A stretch of DNA of 64,000 nt from Hyphomicrobiales bacterium. Its GTDB lineage: Bacteria > Pseudomonadota > Alphaproteobacteria > Rhizobiales > Rhizobiaceae. The notes under the pieces were generated by a model. The model had not been told where the DNA came from. It saw nothing but the letters and a program-made list of their open reading frames with translations, and made no database searches. The first letter of the stretch is position 1. Each line of letters opens with the position of its first letter. Positions 57,601 to 64,000 of the stretch are shown here, in pieces. Location of the stretch: contig PAPH01000009.1 of NCBI GenBank assembly GCA_002709005.1, forward strand, positions 1 to 64,000. Direction: 5' to 3'. The translations under genes and the position numbers were made by a program.

Positions 57601-58253
57601 CTCTCTTTCCGTTCGACCTCACCCAACCACAAGCGCCCGCCATTCGGCAATTCGGTCTCGGTGAAATCGCCCCGGTAGCCCGCATAGGCGGCACTTGCCG
57701 CGACGAGACGACCATTGCCGTCTTCGACAGCCAGGGGCACTGCGGCGGCCTCGACGGCGGCCTTCAGCAAAACGTGGTCTCCGCGCAGGGAGTAATCGGC
57801 ATTGTCGACCGGTGCCACGGCAGGTACCGGGCGGGTGTGAACCGGCTCCGAAACCGCCTCGCGGTCCTCGTAGCGCACCCCGGCCACCGGCTCGAAATGC
57901 CCGGAGATGAAGGGCTTTCCCGATGTGTCGCGATTGCGTTCGATGCGGATTTTGTAACGCAGGTTCTTCAGGGGATGAATGAAATGGGCGACCTGCTCCT
58001 TACCGAAGACCAGGCTGCGGCGCTCCTTCTCGTCGCGATCATCATGTTCGGCGGAATCGAAATGCTGATGGCTCTGCTGGCCAATGAGAGCTGCGACGGT
58101 GGTATCGCACAGGGAGGCATAGGCGTCGTTGACCGCGATGTAGCGCAGTTCCGAATCCTTCACATAGGCTGGATTGGGATCGCGACCGACATCTGCGCAG
58201 GCTGCATTAAGGGCGTCGTCACTGTCGAAATCGAGGGGCACACTATTCTCCAC
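54624..58253 (-). CDS. Hybrid sensor histidine kinase with multiple PAS and two receiver domains
   Basis: 1209 aa, no obvious membrane helix. PAS-like units at about 25-110, 260-350, 365-480 and 500-620 (for example [20 protein letters not shown] and [20 protein letters not shown]). The HisKA H-box is [20 protein letters not shown] and the ATPase has [11 protein letters not shown] and [12 protein letters not shown]. Two receivers follow, with phospho-Asp in LILDYHMPE and [13 protein letters not shown]. No Hpt domain is present, so a separate Hpt or response regulator must take the phosphate. A Pro/Glu-rich linker joins the receivers. The signal is unknown; PAS domains suggest redox or a small molecule. 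Confidence 0.93.
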   Translation of the reverse strand: [1209 protein letters not shown]

Positions 58254-58365
58254 GCCCGAAGCGGAACTCGGATGTGGGGACCTTGCCAGCCAACGTTCAA
58301 GAAAACGTTAACCATAAGCCGCCGGAGCGACCAATTCATACCCCTCTTTAGGCCGGGCGGCTCGG

Positions 58366-59253
58366 TCAAACCGGCGGCCGGGTCCGGCGGCTCGTCAGCC
58401 AAACGCCGGTCACCACGACAACGGTGCCGATTGCCATGGGCAGGGTCAGCGGTTCGTCGAAATAAAGCCAGCTCTGGATCGCCACGGCCGGGGGAACGAG
58501 ATAGATGAGCGAGGCGGCCCGGCTGACCTGTCCGCGGCGAATGAGATAGAGAAGCAATGCAATGGAGACGATCGACAGGCCGAAAACGGACCAGGCCAGC
58601 GCGATCACGAACTCCAGGGTGAAATCCACCCTCATCTCCTCGACGAGAAGGGTCAGCGGCAAAGTGAACAGAAGCGCGCCGACATATTGAAGCATGGCGA
58701 TGGAGCGCAGGTCGCCCTGCTGGAGAAAGCGCTTCTGGTACAGCGTGCCGATGACGACCGAGACCATCGACACGACATTGATGCACAGCGGAAGGATTTC
58801 TCCTCTCAACTGCTCCGGATCGAGCGTCGCAAGTCCCGGCACGATGGCGATCGCCAGCCCGGCAAAACCGAGACCGATGCCGAGGAACTGGGAGGGGCGA
58901 AGTCTTTCGCCGACCGCGAAAGGCGCGATCGCCGCGGTCAGGAGCGGTTGAAGGGCCGCGATGAGCCCGGAGACGGAAGACGGCAGGCCTTCGGAGATCG
59001 CCCACCACACGCCTCCGAGATAGATCCCGTGGAGGAACACCCCGGATATGATCGCGTGGGTCCACCCCGCGGCGGTGCGCGGAAGCGAGGCACCGCTGAA
59101 CGCAATGAAAAGGCTCAGAACGACGGCCGCCGTCGCGTAGCGGATATCGAGAAATGTGAGAGGATCGGCGTGCGGGGCGGCGTATTTCGCCACGATCCAT
59201 CCGGTGGACCAGAGCAGGACGAAAAGTCCGGGCGCGAGCCGTTCAAGCGGCAT
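58366..59253 (-). CDS. DMT superfamily (EamA) transporter
   Basis: 295-aa, ten-helix permease with two EamA repeats. PLERLAPGLFVLLWSTGWIV at the start and the late SLIYLVPPAVAIQSWLYFDE are typical. It probably exports metabolites or amino-acid-like compounds; substrate unknown. ATG 59253 has AAGG upstream; a longer frame exists. It is divergent from the Anbu locus across 221 bp, which probably holds promoters for both, though I could not define them. Confidence 0.88.
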   Translation of the reverse strand: MPLERLAPGLFVLLWSTGWIVAKYAAPHADPLTFLDIRYATAAVVLSLFIAFSGASLPRTAAGWTHAIISGVFLHGIYLGGVWWAISEGLPSSVSGLIAALQPLLTAAIAPFAVGERLRPSQFLGIGLGFAGLAIAIVPGLATLDPEQLRGEILPLCINVVSMVSVVIGTLYQKRFLQQGDLRSIAMLQYVGALLFTLPLTLLVEEMRVDFTLEFVIALAWSVFGLSIVSIALLLYLIRRGQVSRAASLIYLVPPAVAIQSWLYFDEPLTLPMAIGTVVVVTGVWLTSRRTRPPV

Positions 59254-59474
59254 ATCAGGAACCTTCGAGGGGGAGGAGTCGTTGTTTCTCTGTCCCGTTA
59301 ATGCCCGCATTCCGGAAAAGCCAGCGTGTCCTACGCCAAGCAGCCGGGAAACGCTTCATTTTACGGCAACTGGGACCAAAGTGCCGCAGAAGCACGCCAA
59401 GTCGCAACAGCGATCCAAATCTTGCTTTATTCGTTGCGGTACGATCAAATGACAGAAAAACAAGGGGACACACT

Positions 59475-60884
59475 TTGCCATTCGACGAGATGCTCGTTTC
59501 AGACAGTGAGCCGCGCCAACCCTACAAGAACTACTTCGACTGGTACGCAAACCAGGAAACTGCCGAACTCATCAAGAAATCACGGGACGCCGAGCGGATA
59601 TTCCGCAGAACGGGCATCACCTTCGCCGTTTACGGGCAGGAGGATTCCGCCGAAAGGCTGATCCCGTTCGACATCGTGCCTCGGATCATCTCCGGCTCGG
59701 AATGGCGGCGGCTCGCGCAGGGGATCGAGCAGAGGGTCGCAGCGCTCAACGCCTTTCTCGACGACATCTACCACAAGCAGGAAATCATCAAGGCCGGGCG
59801 CATTCCGCGCCACCTGATCGAGAAGAACGAAGCCTTCCTGCCGCAGATGATCGGCGTTCGCCCTCCGGGCGGCGTTTACACCCACATCATCGGCACCGAC
59901 ATCGTGCGCACAGGCGAGAACCAGTTCTACGTTCTGGAGGACAATGCGCGCACGCCGTCAGGCGTCTCCTACATGCTGGAGAACCGCGAAACGATGATGC
60001 AGATGTTTCCGGAGCTGTTTTATCAGAACCGGGTGCAGCCGGTCGAAAACTACCCGAAGCTGCTGCGCAAGTCGCTTCAGGCGCTGGCTCCTCCGGGCTG
60101 CATGGGCAAGCCGCGCATCGCGGTGATGACCCCGGGCATCTACAACTCCGCCTATTACGAGCACGCCTATCTGGCCGACCAGATGGGTGTCGAACTCGTC
60201 GAGGGTTCGGACCTGAGGGTGATCAACGGCAAGGTGTCGATGCGGACCACCCAAGGGTACGAGGCAATCGACGTCATCTATCGTCGCGTCGATGACGACT
60301 TCCTCGATCCCCTCACCTTCCGTCCTGATTCCGCTCTCGGCGTGCCCGGCATCATGGACGTCTACCGTGCCGGCAACATAACGATCGCCAATGCGCCCGG
60401 CACCGGAATTGCCGACGACAAGGCGATCTATTCCTACATGCCGGAAATTGTGGAGTTCTATACCGGCCGCAAGGCAATCCTCGAAAACGTGCCGACCTGG
60501 CGCTGCTCGGAACCCGACAGTCTCGCCTATGTGCTCGAGCATCTCGAGGAACTGGTGGTCAAGGAGGTCCACGGCTCGGGTGGTTACGGCATGCTGGTCG
60601 GCCCGACATCGACAAAGAAGGAACGCAGCGAGTTCGCCGAGAAACTACGCGCAAAGCCGAGCAACTACATCGCACAGCCTACGCTCGCGCTTTCCACGGT
60701 CCCGATCCTCGTCAACAAGGGGATCGCGCCCCGGCACGTCGACCTTCGTCCCTTCGTCCTGGTTTCAGACGAAATCCGCATCATTCCGGGTGGATTGACG
60801 CGCGTTGCGCTCAAGGAGGGGTCGCTGGTGGTGAATTCAAGCCAGGGCGGCGGCACCAAGGACACCTGGGTGCTGGAGGACTGA
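59475..60884 (+). CDS. Circularly permuted ATP-grasp protein (Anbu locus)
   Basis: 469-aa member of the circularly permuted ATP-grasp type 2 family. Typical stretches are YVLEDNARTPSGVSYMLENR, MTPGIYNSAYYEHAYLADQM and VKEVHGSGGYGMLVGP, with the ATP-binding Lys and glycine loop. Such enzymes are predicted to form amide bonds, perhaps building or tagging peptides. The TTG start at 59475 has AAGGGG 8 bp upstream and yields MPFDEML; an ATG six codons on is an alternative. First gene of the Anbu operon, 3 bp before the alpha-E gene. Confidence 0.88.
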   Translation: MPFDEMLVSDSEPRQPYKNYFDWYANQETAELIKKSRDAERIFRRTGITFAVYGQEDSAERLIPFDIVPRIISGSEWRRLAQGIEQRVAALNAFLDDIYHKQEIIKAGRIPRHLIEKNEAFLPQMIGVRPPGGVYTHIIGTDIVRTGENQFYVLEDNARTPSGVSYMLENRETMMQMFPELFYQNRVQPVENYPKLLRKSLQALAPPGCMGKPRIAVMTPGIYNSAYYEHAYLADQMGVELVEGSDLRVINGKVSMRTTQGYEAIDVIYRRVDDDFLDPLTFRPDSALGVPGIMDVYRAGNITIANAPGTGIADDKAIYSYMPEIVEFYTGRKAILENVPTWRCSEPDSLAYVLEHLEELVVKEVHGSGGYGMLVGPTSTKKERSEFAEKLRAKPSNYIAQPTLALSTVPILVNKGIAPRHVDLRPFVLVSDEIRIIPGGLTRVALKEGSLVVNSSQGGGTKDTWVLED

Positions 60885-60887
60885 TCG

Positions 60888-61832
60888 ATGCTTGGACGGA
60901 CAGCCAACGGGCTATACTGGATGTTCCGCTTCATCGAGCGGGCAGAGAACACGGCACGGCTTATCGATGCCGGTCTGCGCATGTCGCTGACCAGCATGCA
61001 GGGTCAGGACGAGGAATGGGGCTCGGTGCTGCAGAGCGCCGGCGCGCTTTCGAACTACATGGCCACCCATGCCGAGGTTACGGGGCCGGACGTGGTCAAC
61101 TATCTGTTGCGCGAGAGGGACAATTCATCCTCGGTGATGCAGGCGATCGAGCAGGCCCGCAATAACGGCCGCATGGTGCGAACGGGCCTGACGCGCGAGG
61201 CTTGGGAAGCAACCAACGAGTGCTATCTCGAAACCAAGGAGCAGCTTCGCCGCCGGGTTTCCTCCTCGGAACTGCCGAACGTGATCGATTCCATCAAGCA
61301 GCGCTGCGGCCTCATTCGCGGAGCCTTCCATGGCACGATGCTCAGGAACGAGATCTACAATTTCGCCCGCATCGGCACCTTCATCGAGCGCGCCGACAAC
61401 ACCGCGCGTATTCTCGACGTGAAGTACTACGTGCTGTTGCCGGCGGCGTCCTATGTCGGCACCTCGCTCGACAACGTGCAGTGGGAATCAATCCTGCGGT
61501 CGGTCTCGGCGCACCGGTCCTACACCTGGGCCTACGATACGGACTACAATCCGGTGAACATCGCCGACTTCCTGATCCTCAACGGACGGATGCCGCGATC
61601 GCTTGCCTATTGCTACGAGAAAATCGTATCCAATCTGGGGTATCTGGAGCGGGAATACGGCGACCGCCACAATGCCCACGATACTGCCGCCGGCATCAAA
61701 TCGATGCTCCACCGCCGCGAAATCCGCCAGATCGTCGACAGCGGTCTGCACGAATTCCTCGAGGATTTCATCGGGCAGAACAACAGGCTGGGGAACGAGA
61801 TTTCCGAAGCCTACCAGTTTTATCAGATTTGA
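60888..61832 (+). CDS. Alpha-E domain-containing protein
   Basis: 314-aa all-helical protein of the alpha-E family. It begins LGRTANGLYWMFRFIERAEN and contains RIGTFIERADNTARILDVKY, the two related conserved Glu/Arg motifs that name the family. Function unknown; it almost always accompanies the permuted ATP-grasp protein and may be its partner or carry a binding site. Start is 3 bp after the ATP-grasp stop and the gene ends 5 bp before the transglutaminase. Confidence 0.92.
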   Translation: MLGRTANGLYWMFRFIERAENTARLIDAGLRMSLTSMQGQDEEWGSVLQSAGALSNYMATHAEVTGPDVVNYLLRERDNSSSVMQAIEQARNNGRMVRTGLTREAWEATNECYLETKEQLRRRVSSSELPNVIDSIKQRCGLIRGAFHGTMLRNEIYNFARIGTFIERADNTARILDVKYYVLLPAASYVGTSLDNVQWESILRSVSAHRSYTWAYDTDYNPVNIADFLILNGRMPRSLAYCYEKIVSNLGYLEREYGDRHNAHDTAAGIKSMLHRREIRQIVDSGLHEFLEDFIGQNNRLGNEISEAYQFYQI

Positions 61833-61837
61833 CCGCC

Positions 61838-62632
61838 ATGCTGCTCAAAATCTCCCATGTGACGGAGTACAGCTATTCAAGCCCCGTCAACTACGCGCTC
61901 CAGAGGCTGAGACTGCGGCCGCACGACACCCGCATGCAGAAGGTCATCCAGTGGCAATCGCAGGTGGAGGGCGCCCATGTGGAGGCGAGCTATACCGACC
62001 AGTTCGACAATCTCGTCGAACTGGTGTCGATCACCGGCCGACCGGACAAGATCAGGATCGTGGCGAGCGGGACTGTCGAGACATTCGACACGGCGGGCAT
62101 CGGTGGACCGCACAAGGCCTATATGCCCCTGTGGATGTACGAGCGCGAGACGGCACTCACGAAGCCGGGCAAGGCATTGCGCGAGTTCGCCCGCTCGATC
62201 GAGAAAGGCCAGCAGCTCGACATGCTGCATGATGTCAAAACCGCCCTTCACGAGAAGATGAAGTTCGAGGTCGGCCAGACCAACGCGCTGACCACCGCCG
62301 AGGATGCGTTCACGGCCGGTCACGGCGTCTGCCAGGACCATTCCCACGCCTTCATCGCCGTGGCGCGGCTGCTGGGCTGTCCGGCGCGTTATGTCTCCGG
62401 CTATCTGCACATGGAAGATACCGAAGAACAGGTGGCGAGCCACGCCTGGGCGGAAGCCTATATCGAAAGCCTCGGCTGGGTGGGGTTCGATCCCGCCAAC
62501 GACAAATCGCCGGATGAAAACTACGTCCATGTCGCCCACGGATTCGATTATGCCGACGCCGCCCCCGTGTCCGGCATCAAATGGGGACCGGGCAACGAGA
62601 GCCTGACCGTCTCCATCACTGTGGAACAATAG
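61838..62632 (+). CDS. Transglutaminase-like cysteine peptidase family protein
   Basis: 264-aa protein with an N-terminal beta domain (LKISHVTEYSYSSPVNYALQ) and the transglutaminase core. The triad is Cys165 in HGVCQDHSHAF, His202 in SHAWAEAY and Asp218 in GFDPAND. In this locus such proteins are expected to cut or transfer peptide bonds. No signal peptide is visible, so it is likely cytoplasmic. It is coupled to the alpha-E gene. A 166-bp gap with two hairpins separates it from the Anbu gene. Confidence 0.93.
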   Translation: MLLKISHVTEYSYSSPVNYALQRLRLRPHDTRMQKVIQWQSQVEGAHVEASYTDQFDNLVELVSITGRPDKIRIVASGTVETFDTAGIGGPHKAYMPLWMYERETALTKPGKALREFARSIEKGQQLDMLHDVKTALHEKMKFEVGQTNALTTAEDAFTAGHGVCQDHSHAFIAVARLLGCPARYVSGYLHMEDTEEQVASHAWAEAYIESLGWVGFDPANDKSPDENYVHVAHGFDYADAAPVSGIKWGPGNESLTVSITVEQ

Positions 62633-62636
62633 GTTT

Positions 62637-62681
62637 TCCGAACAGTCCGTTCGGATAAATCCGCTGGCGAAGTTCAGCGGA
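62637..62681 (+). promoter_or_regulatory. Two hairpins between transglutaminase and Anbu genes
   Basis: TCCGAAC-(5)-GTTCGGA (62637-62655) and TCCGCTG-(8)-CAGCGGA (62660-62681) are perfect 7-bp stems, starting 5 bp past the transglutaminase stop. The first is followed by TAAAT, not a U-run. They could lower read-through into the Anbu gene or protect the upstream mRNA. Confidence 0.45.
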
Positions 62682-62798
62682 ATCGGTACACATACCCGCC
62701 ATCAGCTACGCGCAATGTCCGTCATACATGATGGGATGATGATTTGTCGTGGAGCGGCCGGCGCGGAAAATGCCCGCGTTGTCAAGGGAACTGCGGGA

Positions 62799-63533
62799 AT
62801 GACCTATTGCGTGGGGCTTCGGCTCAAGAAGGGCTTGATGTTCATGTCGGACACCCGGACGAATGCCGGTGTCGACAACGTTTCCAGCGTTCGCAAGATG
62901 TACACGTGGGAAAAGCCTGGCAACCGGCTGATCACACTTCTTTCGGCCGGCAATCTCGCGACCACGCAGACCGTCGTGAGCCTGATCGAAGAACACACGA
63001 AGGCCGCCAACGACCGCAACCCGTCGATCATGGAAGTGCCCTCGATGTTCGCGGCGGCTCAGCTCGTCGGTGAAACCGTACGCGAGGTGATCAAGACCGC
63101 GTCGGACGGCGGGCTGCAGAGCGAGGCGACGTTTTCCGCGACCTTCATTCTGGGAGGTCAGGTTGCCGGCGGCAAGCCGCGCATGTTCCTCATCTATCCC
63201 GAAGGCAACTTCATCGAAGCTACGAGCGACAATCCGTTCTTCCAGATCGGCGAGCACAAATACGGCAAACCGATCCTGGTGCGCGCCTATGACGAGAACA
63301 TGAGCTTCGAGGAAGCCACCAAGCTGATGATCGTATCGTTCGATTCGACACTGAAATCGAACCTGTCGGTCGGCCTGCCACTGGACATGCAGCTCTACGA
63401 ACGCGACACGCTGCATCGCGGCTTCGAAAAGCGCTTCCTCGCCGACGACACCTATTACCGGACGATCTCGGACGGTTGGTCGGACGCGCTGCGTCTCGCC
63501 TTCGAGAGCCTGCCCGATTTCCAGATGAATTAG
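62799..63533 (+). CDS. Anbu, proteasome-like peptidase
   Basis: 244-aa Ntn-hydrolase of the Anbu (ancestral beta subunit) family. After removal of Met the protein starts with Thr: TYCVGLRLKKGLMFMSDTRT. Thr1, Asp17 and Lys32 match the proteasome Thr/Asp/Lys set by position, with Lys one residue short of canonical Lys33. There is no propeptide from this start. Anbu forms open helical (lock-washer) assemblies in other bacteria; its substrate is unknown. An ATG at 62715 gives an unlikely leader. The convergent ureG lies 187 bp away; I see no gene or clear terminator in that gap. Confidence 0.92.
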   Translation: MTYCVGLRLKKGLMFMSDTRTNAGVDNVSSVRKMYTWEKPGNRLITLLSAGNLATTQTVVSLIEEHTKAANDRNPSIMEVPSMFAAAQLVGETVREVIKTASDGGLQSEATFSATFILGGQVAGGKPRMFLIYPEGNFIEATSDNPFFQIGEHKYGKPILVRAYDENMSFEEATKLMIVSFDSTLKSNLSVGLPLDMQLYERDTLHRGFEKRFLADDTYYRTISDGWSDALRLAFESLPDFQMN

Positions 63534-63720
63534 ACGCTCTGCTAGATACCGCCGGGCCATCACCAAACCCAACACCCTGAAATTCGTTGAAAAGGCCCGG
63601 GCCGTCGGTGTCCCGGTCACCTTTCACGAGGCGGAAGCAGCTCATTCACGTCTATCCGTTGCTGCCGACGCCGGAATGCCGGGACGCGCGGCATCATCGT
63701 CCGCGCGTTCCGATCGTTCG

Positions 63721-64000
63721 CTATTCGGCCGCCATGCGCGGCGCGAGACCGCCGGCCTTTTCGAGAAACTCGATGACATCCTCGACCCCGTCGCCGCGAC
63801 GCATGTCGGTGAAGAGATGCGGGCGCCCGCTTCGCTGGCGGGTGGCATCACTGTCCATCACCGCAAGGTCGACGCCGACATGGGGCGCGAGATCGGCCTT
63901 GTTGATGACGAGAAGATCCGAGCGGCTGATGGCCGGGCCGCCCTTGCGCGGGATTTCCTCGCCCTGGCAGACCGAGATCACGTAGAGCGTGATGTCGGCC
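63721..64000 (-). CDS. ureG: Urease accessory GTPase UreG (C-terminal part only)
   Basis: The last 92 codons of UreG, open to the right edge of the window. [20 protein letters not shown] is followed by [17 protein letters not shown] (G4 motif NKAD) and the tail [20 protein letters not shown]. UreG hydrolyses GTP to insert nickel into urease. The other ure genes presumably lie to the right. Urea from ureidoglycolate lyase could be its substrate source. Confidence 0.95.
   Translation of the reverse strand, partial: ADITLYVISVCQGEEIPRKGGPAISRSDLLVINKADLAPHVGVDLAVMDSDATRQRSGRPHLFTDMRRGDGVEDVIEFLEKAGGLAPRMAAE

Noticed and set aside
54582-58508. Very long plus-strand open frame opposite the hybrid kinase
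   Set aside because: It mirrors the kinase gene, has shadow-like composition rich in Arg/Gly/Asp/His and no recognisable domain. High-GC DNA gives such antisense frames.
63540-63720. Open frame between Anbu and ureG
   Set aside because: It has no start codon with a binding site and continues as the antisense of ureG.

Overview
The window looks like a chromosomal segment of a GC-rich alphaproteobacterium, most probably of the order Hyphomicrobiales (Rhizobiales). Evidence: split b and b' subunits in the F0 ATP synthase operon, an SbmA/BacA peptide transporter, a bdhA/xdh neighbourhood recalling Sinorhizobium, a GTTC-N7-GTTC LexA box, a TTAA-N7-TTAA CtrA box and a two-palindrome intergenic element of RIME type. 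The genus cannot be fixed from the sequence alone. I see no insertion sequence, phage, CRISPR array, rRNA or tRNA. Both window edges cut genes: glyS on the left and ureG on the right.

Layout. 1-8.2 kb: glycyl-tRNA synthetase genes glyQ and glyS on the minus strand, separated by a LemA/DUF2207 membrane module, a small membrane protein, a 192-aa membrane protein and a divergent PAS-PAS-GGDEF protein. 8.5-10.3 kb: an SDR reductase with a divergent AraC regulator. 10.4-16.7 kb: an S49 peptidase group, a tRNA methyltransferase/DUF2007 pair, polyprenyl synthase, a TPR protein and ispE. 16.7-19.4 kb: a short glycosyltransferase, a radical SAM protein with an upstream LexA box, and rnhB. 19.4-22.2 kb: the F0 operon atpI-B-E-F2-F. 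22.4-27.8 kb: cell-wall hydrolase, der with a YfgM-like partner, an NnrU-like protein and a secreted polysaccharide deacetylase. 27.9-32.5 kb: SbmA/BacA, a BCCT transporter and an MFS transporter. 32.7-39.3 kb: bdhA-patatin and xdhABC. 39.4-42.6 kb: marR-emrA-emrB efflux operon. 42.6-46.8 kb: ugpBAEC importer. 47.1-52.7 kb: two facing purine-catabolism operons, puuD-guaD-osmC and puuE-uraD-allA-uraH. 52.7-58.3 kb: the two halves of MnmC encoded divergently, then a hybrid histidine kinase. 58.4-63.5 kb: a DMT exporter and the Anbu locus (permuted ATP-grasp, alpha-E, transglutaminase, Anbu peptidase). 63.7-64.0 kb: the end of ureG.

How the genes work together. Guanine deaminase, xanthine dehydrogenase with its XdhC maturation factor, the cytochrome-c-tailed urate hydroxylase PuuD, HIU hydrolase, OHCU decarboxylase, PuuE allantoinase and ureidoglycolate lyase form almost the whole route from guanine to glyoxylate and urea. 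Allantoicase is not in the window. Urea could feed the urease whose UreG begins at the right edge. The Anbu locus is the most interesting poorly understood system here: a conserved four-gene set whose substrate and purpose are not established.

Start codons needed care. Several genes use GTG or TTG starts with good ribosome binding sites, among them polyprenyl synthase, atpB, the cell-wall hydrolase, sbmA and the ATP-grasp gene. The marR gene may be read from a leaderless transcript.
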